A stretch of 64,000 nt of DNA from Komagataeibacter intermedius TF2 (GCF_000964425.1 NZ_BANF01000072.1:26216-90215), one strand, 5' to 3'; counted from the first letter of the stretch, positions 51,885 to 61,849 are shown. The notes: generated by a model from the letters alone, not told the origin. Numbers and translations are program-made.

Positions 51885-52889
51885 TTGCGGTCTCCCCTGT
51901 CCTTTCTCACGCGGCTGTCCGGCCGGACCCGACCGGGGCCTGAACGGGCGGTATCCCCGTCGGGGCCAGCGGGTGGTGGCAGTCCCTTCCTGCCACGCCA
52001 CCCGGTTGCGGCCACGGCGCTGGCGGATTCACTTGCCAGCCGCCTGCCCGCCCTGATCGTGGCGGCACGACGGATCGCGCAGAATGCGGGTGGTGGCCCC
52101 CACCCCCGGCGCAAGGCGGGTGTGGGGGAGGAATTCTGGCAGTACCGCCCCGCCACACCGGGCGAGGCCGCGACCCATATCGACTGGCGGCAGTCGGCGC
52201 GCGGGGATCGGGCCTTCGTGCGCGAACATGAAGCCCAGACCCCCCACACCATATGCATCTGGTGCGATAACAGTGCATCCATGCGCTGGCGGTCCGCTGA
52301 CAGCCTGCCGCTGAAGGCGGAACGCGCCTTCCTGCTGGCGCTGGCCTGCGCCGCCATGCTGCTGCGGCAGGGGGAGGACATCCGCCTGCTGGGCACGACC
52401 GGCGCGCAGCCGCTGCGCCTGCGGGGCCGACAGGCGCTGGAACGGATGGCGCATGCATTGATCGCCGCCCTGCGCACGACAGTGGATGAACCCGGCCTGC
52501 CCCTGCCCGCCGCCATTCCCGCACGCAGCCGGGTACTGCTGTTTGGCGACGGGCTTTATCCCGTGCCACAACTGTCGGCCTTCCTGCGCGCGGCGACCGC
52601 GCGGCAGGCGGCCTGCACGCTGGTCGAAATAATCGACCCGGCGGAGACCACCCTTCCGTATGAAGGCCATACACGCTTTACCGGGCTGGAGGATGAGACG
52701 ACCGTGCTGCTGAATGGCGACGCCACGCTGCGCCACGAGTACAGTGCAGTCTGGACGCGCCATCAGGATCAGTTGCGCACGGTGTGTCAGGCAGCGGGCA
52801 GCCCGCCCGTGCCGCATCTGACGGACCAGCCACCCGAACAGGCCCTGCTGGCGCTGCATGCCCTGCCTGGCATGGGGAACAGGCCATGA
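51885..52889 (+). CDS. DUF58 (VWA-like) protein
   Basis: A 334-residue protein of the DUF58 family, usual partner of MoxR ATPases. The family motif EEFWQYRPATPGEAATHIDW followed by RQSARGDRAFVREHEAQ is clear. Residues CIWCDNSASMRW form the VWA-like metal-binding segment (DxSxS reads DNSAS). The start is TTG at 51885, 2 bp beyond the moxR stop; the longer open frame runs inside moxR. The stop overlaps the next start (ATGA), so the genes are coupled. Confidence 0.88.
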   Translation: MRSPLSFLTRLSGRTRPGPERAVSPSGPAGGGSPFLPRHPVAATALADSLASRLPALIVAARRIAQNAGGGPHPRRKAGVGEEFWQYRPATPGEAATHIDWRQSARGDRAFVREHEAQTPHTICIWCDNSASMRWRSADSLPLKAERAFLLALACAAMLLRQGEDIRLLGTTGAQPLRLRGRQALERMAHALIAALRTTVDEPGLPLPAAIPARSRVLLFGDGLYPVPQLSAFLRAATARQAACTLVEIIDPAETTLPYEGHTRFTGLEDETTVLLNGDATLRHEYSAVWTRHQDQLRTVCQAAGSPPVPHLTDQPPEQALLALHALPGMGNRP

Positions 52890-55621
52890 TGCTGCTCGCG
52901 CCATGGATGCTGATGGGCCTGCTGGCGCTGCCGGTGGTGTGGTGGCTGCTGCATGCCCTGCCTCCCGCGCCGCGCGTGCAGTCCTTTCCCCCCATGGCCC
53001 TGCTGCGTGCACTCAGTGCGCCGCCGCCGGACGCGACCTCCGCCCCGCTCTGGCGGCTGCTTCTGCGCTGCGCCGCCGTGGGGCTGCTGGTGCTGGGGCT
53101 GGCGCAGCCCGTCTTTCCGCGCGGGCAGGCGGGCATTGCCGATGCCGACTGCCTGATCGTGCTGGATAACGGCTGGGCCGCAGCGGGTACATGGCCGCAG
53201 CGCCTCCACGCGCTGGACGGGCTGCTGGACCACCTGTCGCGCACCGGGCATGGCGCGCGCCTGCTGCTGACGGCGCGCAATGACGCACTGGACCCCGTCA
53301 CGGTCCAGCCCATGCAGCCGGCACAGGTGCTGCGCGGCATGCTTGACCCACTCCTGCCCCGTGCATGGCCGGTGGACCGGGCCGCCGCCACGCAGGCGCT
53401 GGCACAACTGGCGCAGCAGGGCTGGCACGGGCCGGTCATCTACATTGCTGACGGACTGGCCACCCCGGCGGATGCCGCGTTTGGCGCGGCACTGGCCAGA
53501 ATCGGGCCGGTGCGGGACATGTACCTGCCCGGTTCGGACATTACCCTGCTAGCGCCGCCCGGCCAGGGCGAAAGCAGCCTTGCCACCCGCATCCGCGCCG
53601 TGCCACGTCCCCAGCCGCGCACATGGCAGCTGCGGCTTGAAACCGCCGTGGGCGGCACGCTGGGCCTTGTGCCCGTGACACTGCCCGCCGGACAGGACCA
53701 TGTGGACGCCACACCCGACCTGCCAGCCGAACTGCGCGGCAAGGTCGATCACCTGTCGCTGGATGGCGTGAACGGGCCGGGGGGGATACGCCTGCTGGAT
53801 GAACGCGAACGCCAGCGCCCCGTGGGGCTGATCGCCAGCACGTCATCCGACACGCCGCTCATGGGCAGCCTGTTCTACCTGCGCCGTGCGCTGCAACCCA
53901 CCGCCGAACTGCGCGAAGGGGACCTGGATACGCTGCTGGCCCGTCCGCTTTCGGTCATCATCGCGCCCGATGGCACGCTGGGCAGCCCGGACAGCCGCAG
54001 GAAAGTTGATGCATGGGTGCGCAGTGGCGGCACACTGATCCGTTTTGCCGGCCCCCTGCTGGTCCAGTCCGGGGATAATAATACCGACCCCAACCCCAGG
54101 CCTGCGGACACGCTGCTGCCTGTCCAGCTGATGGGGGGCGAGCGGGTGCTGGGCGGCACCATGTCATGGAGCAGGCCAGAACACCTTGCCCCCTTCCCCG
54201 CATCCTCCCCGTTCCATGACCTTGACATCCCCGGCGATGTCACGGTGTCGCGGCAGGTCCTGGCGCAGCCCTCCACCGATCTGGACAGCCATAGCTGGGC
54301 GCGGCTGACCGATGGCACGCCACTGGTCACACACGCCGCCCTTGGCGCCGGACAGGTCGTGCTGTTTCATGTCACCAGCACGGCGGAATGGTCCAACCTG
54401 CCGCTGTCGGGGCTGTTCGTCAGCATGCTGCAGCACCTGATTGATGAAGCCTCGGGCATCGAGACACCGGCGGGCCGTACCCTGCTGGCCCCCTACATGA
54501 CGCTGGATGGCGATGGCGCGCTGGTCACGCCGCCAGCGGGCGCGCAGGCCCTGCGGGCCGATGCCTTTGGCCATACTGCCCCGTCCCCGGAACACCCGCC
54601 TGGACTGTATGGACCACGCAACAGCCGCCGCGCGCTCAATCCGGGCGATGATCCGGCTCTGCTTGCGCCACAGGCCGCCATCGGCATGGCATCCGACCTG
54701 CGCGGTCAGGTGCCCGACCTTGCCATCGGGCCGGTGCTCATGGCCCTGGCTGCACTGCTGCTGATCGTGGACGGGGTGGCAAGCGTGATGCAGCGCGGGC
54801 GCAAATGGGGCCGCCGGGCAACCGTGGCGATGCTGCTGCTGGCCTGCACACTGCATGATCCCGCCCATGCGGCGGAGGACATTCCCCCCGACGTCCCCCG
54901 CGCGGCGCTGGAAACCCGGCTGGCCTATATCGTGACCGGGCATGCGGATATCGATGATGTCTCGAAAGAAGGGCTGCAGGGACTGTCGGATTACGTCAAT
55001 GCCCGGACCTCCGCCGTGCTGGGCCATCCTGATGGCGTCGTGCCGGAACATGATGACCTGTCGTACTATCCACTCATCTACTGGCCCGTGACGGCGGACG
55101 CCACCACCACGCCCGCGCGCACGGCGGCGCTGAACACCTACATGCGCCATGGCGGCATCCTGATGATCGACACGCAGGGACAGGATCCCGCCACGGCGCC
55201 CGACACCGCCACCGGCTATACCGGGTCCGCCCCCGGTACGGCGGCGGCGTTGCGGCGCATGACGGCGGGGCTGGATATTCCCCCCCTGACCCGGCTGGAT
55301 ACCCATCATGTGCTGTCACGCACGTTCTACCTCCTGCATGACTTTCCCGGTCGTTATGACGGCATGCCGGTATGGGTGGCGCAGGAAGGCGACAGCACGA
55401 ATGATGGCGTCAGCCCCGTCATCATCGGCAGCAATGACTGGGCGCATGCATGGGCAGTGGATGATGGCGGCAACACACCGTACGCCCCCGTGCCCGATGG
55501 CGCGGAACAGCGCGTGGTGGCCTACCGGTTCGGGGTCAATGCCGTGATTTACGCGCTGACTGGCAATTACAAGGCGGATCAGGTTCATGTGCCCGCCCTG
55601 CTGAAACGGCTGGGGGAATGA
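52886..55621 (+). CDS. BatA-like N-terminal and DUF4159 membrane protein
   Basis: A 911-residue membrane protein. The N-terminus (APWMLMGLLALPVVWWLLHA) is the aerotolerance-regulator / BatA-like double helix, followed by a VWA-like region (CLIVLDNGWAAAGTW). A middle GATase-like region contains RPLSVIIAPDGTLGSP and SGGTLIRFAGPLL. A further membrane helix lies at about residues 625-660. The C-terminal DUF4159 domain covers residues 680-905 (LSYYPLIYWPVTADATTTP; HGGILMIDTQGQ). Overlaps on both sides are ATGA. Function unknown; presumably envelope maintenance with MoxR. Confidence 0.85.
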   Translation: MMLLAPWMLMGLLALPVVWWLLHALPPAPRVQSFPPMALLRALSAPPPDATSAPLWRLLLRCAAVGLLVLGLAQPVFPRGQAGIADADCLIVLDNGWAAAGTWPQRLHALDGLLDHLSRTGHGARLLLTARNDALDPVTVQPMQPAQVLRGMLDPLLPRAWPVDRAAATQALAQLAQQGWHGPVIYIADGLATPADAAFGAALARIGPVRDMYLPGSDITLLAPPGQGESSLATRIRAVPRPQPRTWQLRLETAVGGTLGLVPVTLPAGQDHVDATPDLPAELRGKVDHLSLDGVNGPGGIRLLDERERQRPVGLIASTSSDTPLMGSLFYLRRALQPTAELREGDLDTLLARPLSVIIAPDGTLGSPDSRRKVDAWVRSGGTLIRFAGPLLVQSGDNNTDPNPRPADTLLPVQLMGGERVLGGTMSWSRPEHLAPFPASSPFHDLDIPGDVTVSRQVLAQPSTDLDSHSWARLTDGTPLVTHAALGAGQVVLFHVTSTAEWSNLPLSGLFVSMLQHLIDEASGIETPAGRTLLAPYMTLDGDGALVTPPAGAQALRADAFGHTAPSPEHPPGLYGPRNSRRALNPGDDPALLAPQAAIGMASDLRGQVPDLAIGPVLMALAALLLIVDGVASVMQRGRKWGRRATVAMLLLACTLHDPAHAAEDIPPDVPRAALETRLAYIVTGHADIDDVSKEGLQGLSDYVNARTSAVLGHPDGVVPEHDDLSYYPLIYWPVTADATTTPARTAALNTYMRHGGILMIDTQGQDPATAPDTATGYTGSAPGTAAALRRMTAGLDIPPLTRLDTHHVLSRTFYLLHDFPGRYDGMPVWVAQEGDSTNDGVSPVIIGSNDWAHAWAVDDGGNTPYAPVPDGAEQRVVAYRFGVNAVIYALTGNYKADQVHVPALLKRLGE

Positions 55622-57762
55622 TGGGCATGCCCGACCTGTCACGTCACATGATGGCATTCAGCCCGCAGGTGCCGCCATGGTGCATCGACATCCTGCTGGC
55701 CACGATGATCGCACTCGCGGTCATCGGGCTTGTGCGGCGGGTGCGCGGCAGCGTGTGGCGGCTGCTGGCGGCGCTGGGCATCATCGCGTGGCTGTGCAAC
55801 CCGCAGCGCATTACCGAAACATGGCACCCGCTGCCTGAAACCGCGCTGATCGTGGTGGACCAGTCGGCATCCATGTCCGAACGCAACCGCGACGGGATGG
55901 CACGTAACACGGCCGAACGCCTGCAGGCGGAGATGAACCGCGTGCCGGGGCTTGTGCCGCGCATCGTGACCCTGCGCGAAGCCCGGCATGGCGGCACGCG
56001 GCTGTTTGGCGCATTGCAGCAGGCGGCTGCGGATATTCCGCCCTCGCGCCTTGCGGGTGCGGTGCTGGTGACCGATGGGGAAGACCATGACATTCCCGCA
56101 GGCGTGCCCGACATGCTCGACCCCGATGACGGGCATGGCCACCGCACGCTGCTACCGCTGCATGTCCTGCTGACCGGCAGGGGGGAGGAAACGGATCGCC
56201 ACCTGCGCGTGCTGCAGGCCCCGCCCTTCGCCATTGTCGGCAAGGACGTGACCATCCGTGTCGAGATTGATGACCAGGGCGCGCATCCCGCCCCCGGCGC
56301 CACCACCCAGCTGACCCTGACGCAGGGGGATGGCACGACTTTCTCCCGTCCCGTGCAGATCGGGCAGCCACAGGACATCACCCTGCCGGTCACCCATCCG
56401 GGCGAGATGCTGGTGGGCCTGTCGGCGCCAGAACTGCCCGGCGAGGTTTCGACACGCAACAATCACGATGTCATCCGCATCAACGGCGTGCGCGACCGGC
56501 TGCGCGTGCTGCTGGTATCGGGCACCCCAAACCAGGGCGAGCGGGTCTGGAGGCGGCTGCTGAAGGCCGACCCGTCGGTTGATCTGGTCCACTTCACCAT
56601 CCTGCGCCCGCCCGACCGCGATGACGGCACGCCGCTGTCGGACCTGGCCCTGATCGCCTTTCCGGTGAATGAACTGTTCCAGCAGAAAATCGACCAGTTC
56701 GACCTCATCATCCTGGACGGGTTCGAAAACCGGGGCATCCTGCCCGAAGCCTACCTGCGCAATATCGTCAACCACATCCGCGCGGGCGGCGGGCTGCTGC
56801 TGATCGGGGGGCCGGAATTCCTGACCTCCGGTTCCCTGCAGGACACGCCGCTATCGGACATCCTGCCAGCCCACGTGTCATCCACCGACGGCATGACCGT
56901 GCGCCGGTTCCGGCCCGACCTTACGGAAACCGGCATGCGCCATCCCGTGACGTCCGGCCTGCCGGGCGCGCCCGACCATGCGGGCGGCCAGCCGGGATGG
57001 GGGCCATGGTATCGCAGCCTGCATACGGATACGGCGGGCGGCGAAGTGCTGATGACCGGCCCGGACCAGCAGCCCCTGCTGGTTCTTGACCACGCGGGCA
57101 AGGGACGCGTGGCCTTCCTGCTGTCGGATCAGGCGTGGCTGTGGTCGCATGGCGAAGGCGGCGGGGGCCCGCAGTCCGAACTGCTGCGGCGCATTTCACA
57201 CTGGCTGATGAAAGAGCCGGAGCTGGAGGAAAACCAGCTTGAGGCCGAAATATCGGCAGGCCAGATGACCATTACCCGCCGTTCGGTCACTGCCGGGCCG
57301 CCGCCGGTTGTCCATGTCATCGCCCCCGATGGCACCACGCAGTCCATAACGCTGGAACCCGCTGGCAATACGGGGCTGACCCGTGCGCGCCTGCCCGCGC
57401 GGCAGGAAGGGATATGGACCGTGCGTGACGATGCGGGGCATGAGGCCTTTGCCGCCCCGCGCGCCGAAGACCCGGTCGAGTTTGCCGACCTGCGGGCAAC
57501 GGCGTCCCTGCTGGCCCCCATGGCGGCGGCGACCGGGGGGGGCGTGCACTGGCTGGGCGATAACCCGCAGGCGCCATCCCTGCCGCAGGTCGTCATGGAA
57601 GACGGACGGGTGACCTCGACCGCGGACCGGTTTGCCTTCCCCGCGCGCAACGCGCACAGCGTATCGGGACAGCAGGCTACGTCCATGCTGCCTGCCTGGA
57701 CGGTGGGGCTGTTCGTGCTGGTCATGCTGCTTATGGCATGGTGGCGGGAAAGCCGTTCCTGA
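55618..57762 (+). CDS. Membrane protein with VWA-like and GATase1-like regions
   Basis: A 714-residue protein with two N-terminal membrane helices (residues 22-62), a VWA-like segment with ALIVVDQSASMSERN (DxSxS intact), and a glutamine-amidotransferase-like fold at about residues 290-440 (LIILDGFENRGILP; GGGLLLIGGPEFLTSG). A final helix sits near residue 700. It lacks an evident catalytic Cys triad. It starts on an ATGA overlap with the DUF4159 gene. It completes a four-gene block with MoxR, and together they look like one membrane-bound assembly. Confidence 0.82.
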   Translation: MMGMPDLSRHMMAFSPQVPPWCIDILLATMIALAVIGLVRRVRGSVWRLLAALGIIAWLCNPQRITETWHPLPETALIVVDQSASMSERNRDGMARNTAERLQAEMNRVPGLVPRIVTLREARHGGTRLFGALQQAAADIPPSRLAGAVLVTDGEDHDIPAGVPDMLDPDDGHGHRTLLPLHVLLTGRGEETDRHLRVLQAPPFAIVGKDVTIRVEIDDQGAHPAPGATTQLTLTQGDGTTFSRPVQIGQPQDITLPVTHPGEMLVGLSAPELPGEVSTRNNHDVIRINGVRDRLRVLLVSGTPNQGERVWRRLLKADPSVDLVHFTILRPPDRDDGTPLSDLALIAFPVNELFQQKIDQFDLIILDGFENRGILPEAYLRNIVNHIRAGGGLLLIGGPEFLTSGSLQDTPLSDILPAHVSSTDGMTVRRFRPDLTETGMRHPVTSGLPGAPDHAGGQPGWGPWYRSLHTDTAGGEVLMTGPDQQPLLVLDHAGKGRVAFLLSDQAWLWSHGEGGGGPQSELLRRISHWLMKEPELEENQLEAEISAGQMTITRRSVTAGPPPVVHVIAPDGTTQSITLEPAGNTGLTRARLPARQEGIWTVRDDAGHEAFAAPRAEDPVEFADLRATASLLAPMAAATGGGVHWLGDNPQAPSLPQVVMEDGRVTSTADRFAFPARNAHSVSGQQATSMLPAWTVGLFVLVMLLMAWWRESRS

Positions 57763-57876
57763 CAGAAAGATGATTAGGCATCGCATCCGCCGCCATTTTG
57801 CGGTAATCACCAGAACGGTCGGGTGGCATATGGCAGTTTCGCACGCCCGGACGAACGCTCACTCTCGGGACAGGAC

Positions 57877-58473
57877 ATGATTTCCAGATCCGGTATTTAT
57901 CTTCTTGTCGCAGCCCTGTTCGCAGGCGTCCCTTCCGTATGCATGCCCATCCACATGGCCCATGCGCAGGATGCCGACGAAGCGGAAGCCGAGGGCGAAG
58001 CCGCCGAAGCCGCGAAAAAGGCTGAAGCCCGCCGTGCGGCCAAGGCTGCGGCCCCGCCTGCCGCCCTGCCCGGTGCGGAATCCAGCGAAGAAGAACACGG
58101 TCACGCCAGCGCCGACATGAATCCGACCGACGCGCTGTTTGACGCCATCAACCGTGGCAGCCTTGGCGCGGCGAAGGAAGCCCTGAACCGGGGCGCGGAC
58201 ATGACGGGCCATAACGTGCTGGGGCAGACACCGCTGGACATGGCGATCGACCTGAACCGTAACGACATCACCTTCCTGCTGCTGTCCATGCGCACCTTCT
58301 CGGATTCCGATCCGCATTTCGCATCCAACAACCTTGCGGAAGGCGAGGATGACACCCCGCCGCTGACCATGCCGCACCATGCATCCACCACCGCCAGCGC
58401 CGACCGGCGGTATGATGCATCCGGTGGCCATGCCGACCCGTCCATCGGGTTTCTCGGCTTTGGCGGCAGCTAA
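57877..58473 (+). CDS. Secreted ankyrin-repeat protein
   Basis: A 198-residue protein. A signal peptide (ISRSGIYLLVAALFAGVPSV ... AHA) is followed by an Ala/Glu-rich linker and about two ankyrin repeats (residues 84-140: TDALFDAINRGSLGAAKEAL then LGQTPLDMAIDLNRNDITFL). It probably works in the periplasm as a protein-binding module. I chose the ATG at 57877 because GGGACAGGAC precedes it; the longer reading starts at 57823. It lies 114 bp after the MoxR block and may belong to it. Confidence 0.82.
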   Translation: MISRSGIYLLVAALFAGVPSVCMPIHMAHAQDADEAEAEGEAAEAAKKAEARRAAKAAAPPAALPGAESSEEEHGHASADMNPTDALFDAINRGSLGAAKEALNRGADMTGHNVLGQTPLDMAIDLNRNDITFLLLSMRTFSDSDPHFASNNLAEGEDDTPPLTMPHHASTTASADRRYDASGGHADPSIGFLGFGGS

Positions 58474-58518
58474 GGGATTGGCTGAAATACACGGCTGATA
58501 AAAAAGAATAAAACTTTC

Positions 58519-58575
58519 CGGGTGCCGTCTTGTTTCAAAAAGGCGCCCCCGGCACCGGTCCTGTTATTGCCGGAT
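58519..58575. repeat. Hairpin repeat, copy 2
   Basis: GGTGCCG (58521-58527) pairs with CGGCACC (58550-58556) around a T/A-rich core, TCTTGTTTCAAAAAGG. The block order CGTC-T-run-A-run-CCCCC-CTGTT matches the sequence at 42306-42363. It lies between the ankyrin gene and the convergent methyltransferase gene, in a 175-bp gap that otherwise holds nothing I can name, so it may act as a terminator. Confidence 0.45.
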
Positions 58576-58648
58576 GTGTTCCGGGCAGACGTTTCAGGCC
58601 ACCTCCCCAAAACTCATTCCGGGCGCAGGCCGTCCTTAAAAAACGTCT

Positions 58649-59929
58649 TCAGTCTCCGCCCGGCGAATTCAGGCTGGCTTCCACGGTCATGATTTCCTGC
58701 ACGATCCCGTCCGGATCACATGTCCTGCGCCGCCGGGTATTGGTCAGCAGGATGAATTCGACGGTCATGGGACGTGCCGAATACCGCTGGCGACTGACGC
58801 GATAGCGTTTGTAGCCACGGGTAAAAACCCGGACATCCCCCCGTTCACAGTTGGCGCGCACCATATCATCCAGCGGAATGAAGCCATCGGTGCTGTAACT
58901 GGTGGCGATCCAGCGCGTATCCAGCGCGGATAACAGGCCACGATAGGCCACCAGCGCCTGCCTGCGGTGATTGTAGGGGCTGCGGCGCTCTGTCCGCCAG
59001 TCCTGCCGGATTGCCGATTTATCCCGCCCCGTGATCTTGGGGGCAAGGTCCGGCTGGTCCCACAGGGCGATCGTATTCAGCACATGGTAATTCGCGCCAT
59101 AAGGATGCTGGTTGTAGGGCGGGTCCACATACGTAATCGCAGCCTGCCCCACCTGCGTGTGCAGATGCGTGGCCAGGTCATGCGCGTCCATGCGCATGAC
59201 CTGGTTGTCACGCCCGTTATCGATAAAACAGGCCGGACGCAGGTACAGGTCAGCCGCGATCCTGTACAGCGCCGTGCCGGTGCGCCCGCCCCAGCCCCGG
59301 TGGAACCCCTTGAACAGGCCGCTGGTATTGCTGTTGTAACTGGCGCTGTACAGTAACGGCGCAAGCAGGCACGCCTTCTGCCCGGCATCAAGCAGGCCGT
59401 CATGTTCCCACTGCGCGATCCGTTCGCGGATGGCGTCAATACGCATGCCGTTCTTGCGCATATAGAACATCCGGTCACGTGCCGTATCATACTGCACGTC
59501 GTCATCGGGGCACAGGTGCCGCGTCACCCAGCCTTCCAGCGGCGGCAGGGCGTTCAGTTCGGCCATGACCTGCGCATAATCGCGTCCCCCTGCAAACCGG
59601 GGCGGGGCGGACGTGGCCACATGGCAGCGGTTCAGGACCTCGCTATACGGTTCCCAGTCATTGGTCATCACGCGAAAACCCAGCCGCTTGGCCAGGCGCG
59701 ACACGACGCCGGTCCCGGCAAACAGGTCCACGAAATCGGCCTGGCCGGGATCTTCTCCCGTGGCCGCGATCGCCTGCGCGATCAGTCCCAGCAGTTTACG
59801 CTTGTTCCCGATATAGGGGATAAGCTGGCTGAACAGGTAATCATCCGTCTGCAGGGCGGAATGGCGGCCCGCGTTCCATTCCATCGCGGACAGGGCATGT
59901 GGCCCGGCAAGATCGGGACGCCGGTTCAT
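58649..59929 (-). CDS. D12-class (Dam-like) adenine DNA methyltransferase, orphan
   Basis: A 426-residue N6-adenine methyltransferase. The D12 N-terminus LIPYIGNKRKLLGLIAQ and SAM-binding motif FVDLFAGTGVVSRLAKRLG come first, and the catalytic DPPYNQHPYGANY lies in the C-terminal half, the alpha-class order. A long insert between them (about residues 110-270) probably holds target recognition. No restriction endonuclease is adjacent, so it is an orphan. Recognition sequence unknown. It follows ccrM by 44 bp on the same strand and may be cotranscribed. Confidence 0.88.
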   Translation of the reverse strand: MNRRPDLAGPHALSAMEWNAGRHSALQTDDYLFSQLIPYIGNKRKLLGLIAQAIAATGEDPGQADFVDLFAGTGVVSRLAKRLGFRVMTNDWEPYSEVLNRCHVATSAPPRFAGGRDYAQVMAELNALPPLEGWVTRHLCPDDDVQYDTARDRMFYMRKNGMRIDAIRERIAQWEHDGLLDAGQKACLLAPLLYSASYNSNTSGLFKGFHRGWGGRTGTALYRIAADLYLRPACFIDNGRDNQVMRMDAHDLATHLHTQVGQAAITYVDPPYNQHPYGANYHVLNTIALWDQPDLAPKITGRDKSAIRQDWRTERRSPYNHRRQALVAYRGLLSALDTRWIATSYSTDGFIPLDDMVRANCERGDVRVFTRGYKRYRVSRQRYSARPMTVEFILLTNTRRRRTCDPDGIVQEIMTVEASLNSPGGD

Positions 59930-59973
59930 GCTGCCGCTTCCCTGAATGGTTTGTCCTGCCCCGCCGCCATCGG

Positions 59974-61077
59974 TCAGGAGGCGACGGCTGCCTGCTCCGC
60001 CCGGATTTCACCGCGCAGCACATCAAGCTGGGTCAGTTCACCCTCGCGCTCGAAATACCAGAAAGTCCAGCCGTTGCATGATGGCGCGTTGGTCAGCAGC
60101 GCGCCCATTTTATGGATCGACCCCCGGTGCCGTCCACTGACCAGCGTGCCATCGGGCGATACGGTGGCGCGTACCCGCTTCTGCCGGTCCATGAGCACGG
60201 TGCCCGCAGGCACCATGCCCCGTTCCACCAGCAGGCCAAAGGGCACGCGCGGGCTTTCACGGCGGGCGGGCGTGGTCAGCACGCTGTCCAGCGGCACGGG
60301 CTTTTCCCGGCGGGCGCGGCCGATTGCGGCCTCGGCATAATCGGGATGGCGTTCAATGCCGATAAAGCGCCGCCGCAGCCTGCGCGCCATGGCGGTAGTG
60401 GTGCCGGTGCCCGTAAAGGGGTCCAGCACCACATCATCAACGTTGGTCGAGGCCACCAGCACGCGATGCAGCAGGCTTTCAGGCTTCTGGGTGGGGTGCA
60501 GCTTCAGGCCATGCTCGTTGCGCAGCCGTTCACCGCCGGTGCACAGTGGCAGGTACCAGTCGGAGCGCATCTGGACGTCATCATTCAGCGCCTTCATCGC
60601 CTGATAGTTGAAGCGATAGCGGCTGTCCGGTCCCCTTGCCGCCCAGATCAGCGTCTCATGCGCATTGGTGAAACGACGCCCGCGAAAATTGGGCATGGGG
60701 TTGGACTTGCGCCAGATCACGTCATTGAGGATCCAGAACCCCAGATCCTGCAGGATTGCGCCGATACGGAAAATGTTATGGTACGACCCGATCACCCATA
60801 TCGTGCCATCCTTGCGCAGCACGCGCCGCGCTTCGGTCAGCCACGCGCGGGTAAATTCATCATAGGCCTTCAGGTCACTGAATTTGTCCCAGTCGTCATC
60901 CACCCCATCGACCACGCTGTCATCGGGCCGACGCAGTTCGCCCTTCAGCTGCAGGTTGTAAGGCGGGTCCGCGAAGACACAGTCGATCGACCCTGCGGGC
61001 AGGGTCTGCATCATCTCGACACAGTCGCCCCGCAGCACCTGGTCCAGGGGCAATTCCATCATAACTGCACCGCTCAT
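59974..61077 (-). CDS. ccrM: Cell-cycle adenine methyltransferase CcrM (GANTC)
   Basis: A 367-residue beta-class N6-adenine methyltransferase. Catalytic motif IV ([16 protein letters not shown]) precedes SAM motif I ([19 protein letters not shown]), as in CcrM and HinfI. The C-terminal extension with [20 protein letters not shown] is the RAMA domain typical of CcrM, which methylates GANTC and controls cell-cycle genes in alphaproteobacteria. The start overlaps the rnhB stop (ATGA). Five GANTC sites lie upstream of rnhB, suggesting self-control. Confidence 0.94.
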   Translation of the reverse strand: MSGAVMMELPLDQVLRGDCVEMMQTLPAGSIDCVFADPPYNLQLKGELRRPDDSVVDGVDDDWDKFSDLKAYDEFTRAWLTEARRVLRKDGTIWVIGSYHNIFRIGAILQDLGFWILNDVIWRKSNPMPNFRGRRFTNAHETLIWAARGPDSRYRFNYQAMKALNDDVQMRSDWYLPLCTGGERLRNEHGLKLHPTQKPESLLHRVLVASTNVDDVVLDPFTGTGTTTAMARRLRRRFIGIERHPDYAEAAIGRARREKPVPLDSVLTTPARRESPRVPFGLLVERGMVPAGTVLMDRQKRVRATVSPDGTLVSGRHRGSIHKMGALLTNAPSCNGWTFWYFEREGELTQLDVLRGEIRAEQAAVAS

Positions 61078-61739
61078 GAATTGTTCAGCATGATGGCTGC
61101 TCCGCGCTCTGGGGGTAAAGAAGGGGAAACCGACGCCTGCATGATCCGGCGCACCGTGCCGAATGCCGCGCGATGGTGGGGGCTTATGCCATCCGCCATC
61201 AGGGCCGCACGGTGAATGGGGGTGCCGTAGCCTGCGTTACGCTCCCAGCCATAGCCGGGCCAGCGCTGCGCCAGTCGGGTCATCAGCCGGTCCCGGATGA
61301 CCTTGGCCACGACGGAGGCCGCCGAGATGGACAGGCTGATCGCATCCCCCCCCACGACGCATCGCGCCGGACACCCGAAATCAGGTGCGGCGTTTCCATC
61401 AACCAGAACCAGTTCAGGGGATTGCGGCAGGCGGCCGACCGCACGCTGCATGGCGACCCATGACGCGCGCAGGATATTATACCGTTCGATTTCGGAAACG
61501 GATGCGGCACCCACCCCGATCAGGATACCGGGCGTGGTGTGCAGCACATCGTAAAGCTGCTGCCTGACTGCCGGCTTCAGCTTCTTTGAATCATCCAGCC
61601 TGTCCGCAAGCACGCCCGGCACGCCGGAAAGGAACATGACCGCCGCGGCGACAACAGGCCCGGCCAACGGGCCGCGACCTACCTCATCCACACCGGCGAC
61701 CCGTCCCCCATGGGCGTTTTCAAGCGCGTAATCGGGCAT
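61074..61739 (-). CDS. rnhB: Ribonuclease HII
   Basis: A 221-residue enzyme that cuts RNA in RNA-DNA hybrids and at single ribonucleotides. The active-site motif [20 protein letters not shown] holds the first Asp/Glu pair; [10 protein letters not shown] carries a further acidic residue, and [17 protein letters not shown] is conserved. I chose the ATG at 61739 because AGGAAGGA precedes it; a start at 61790 is also open but lies within the inverted repeat with GANTC sites. rnhB-ccrM adjacency is widespread in alphaproteobacteria. Confidence 0.93.
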   Translation of the reverse strand: MPDYALENAHGGRVAGVDEVGRGPLAGPVVAAAVMFLSGVPGVLADRLDDSKKLKPAVRQQLYDVLHTTPGILIGVGAASVSEIERYNILRASWVAMQRAVGRLPQSPELVLVDGNAAPDFGCPARCVVGGDAISLSISAASVVAKVIRDRLMTRLAQRWPGYGWERNAGYGTPIHRAALMADGISPHHRAAFGTVRRIMQASVSPSLPPERGAAIMLNNS

Positions 61740-61757
61740 CCATTCCTTCCTGACCGT

Positions 61758-61790
61758 ATGCGAATCGAGCCCTGTCGGCCCGATTCGCAT
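61758..61790. promoter_or_regulatory. Inverted repeat with two GANTC sites upstream of rnhB-ccrM
   Basis: ATGCGAATCG (61758-61767) and CGATTCGCAT (61781-61790), a perfect 10-bp inverted repeat with a 13-bp spacer. Each arm contains one GANTC (GAATC, GATTC). It lies 19-51 bp upstream of the chosen rnhB start, where it could act as a methylation-sensitive operator or a leader hairpin. Confidence 0.6.
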
Positions 61791-61849
61791 CGAATTTCCG
61801 TTCTGGAAGGATGGAAACCATTTTTATGCAGGGTTGCGCAAGATGCTGT

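Noticed and set aside
58649..61077. Restriction-modification system
   Set aside because: Two methyltransferases are present but no endonuclease or specificity subunit is adjacent.
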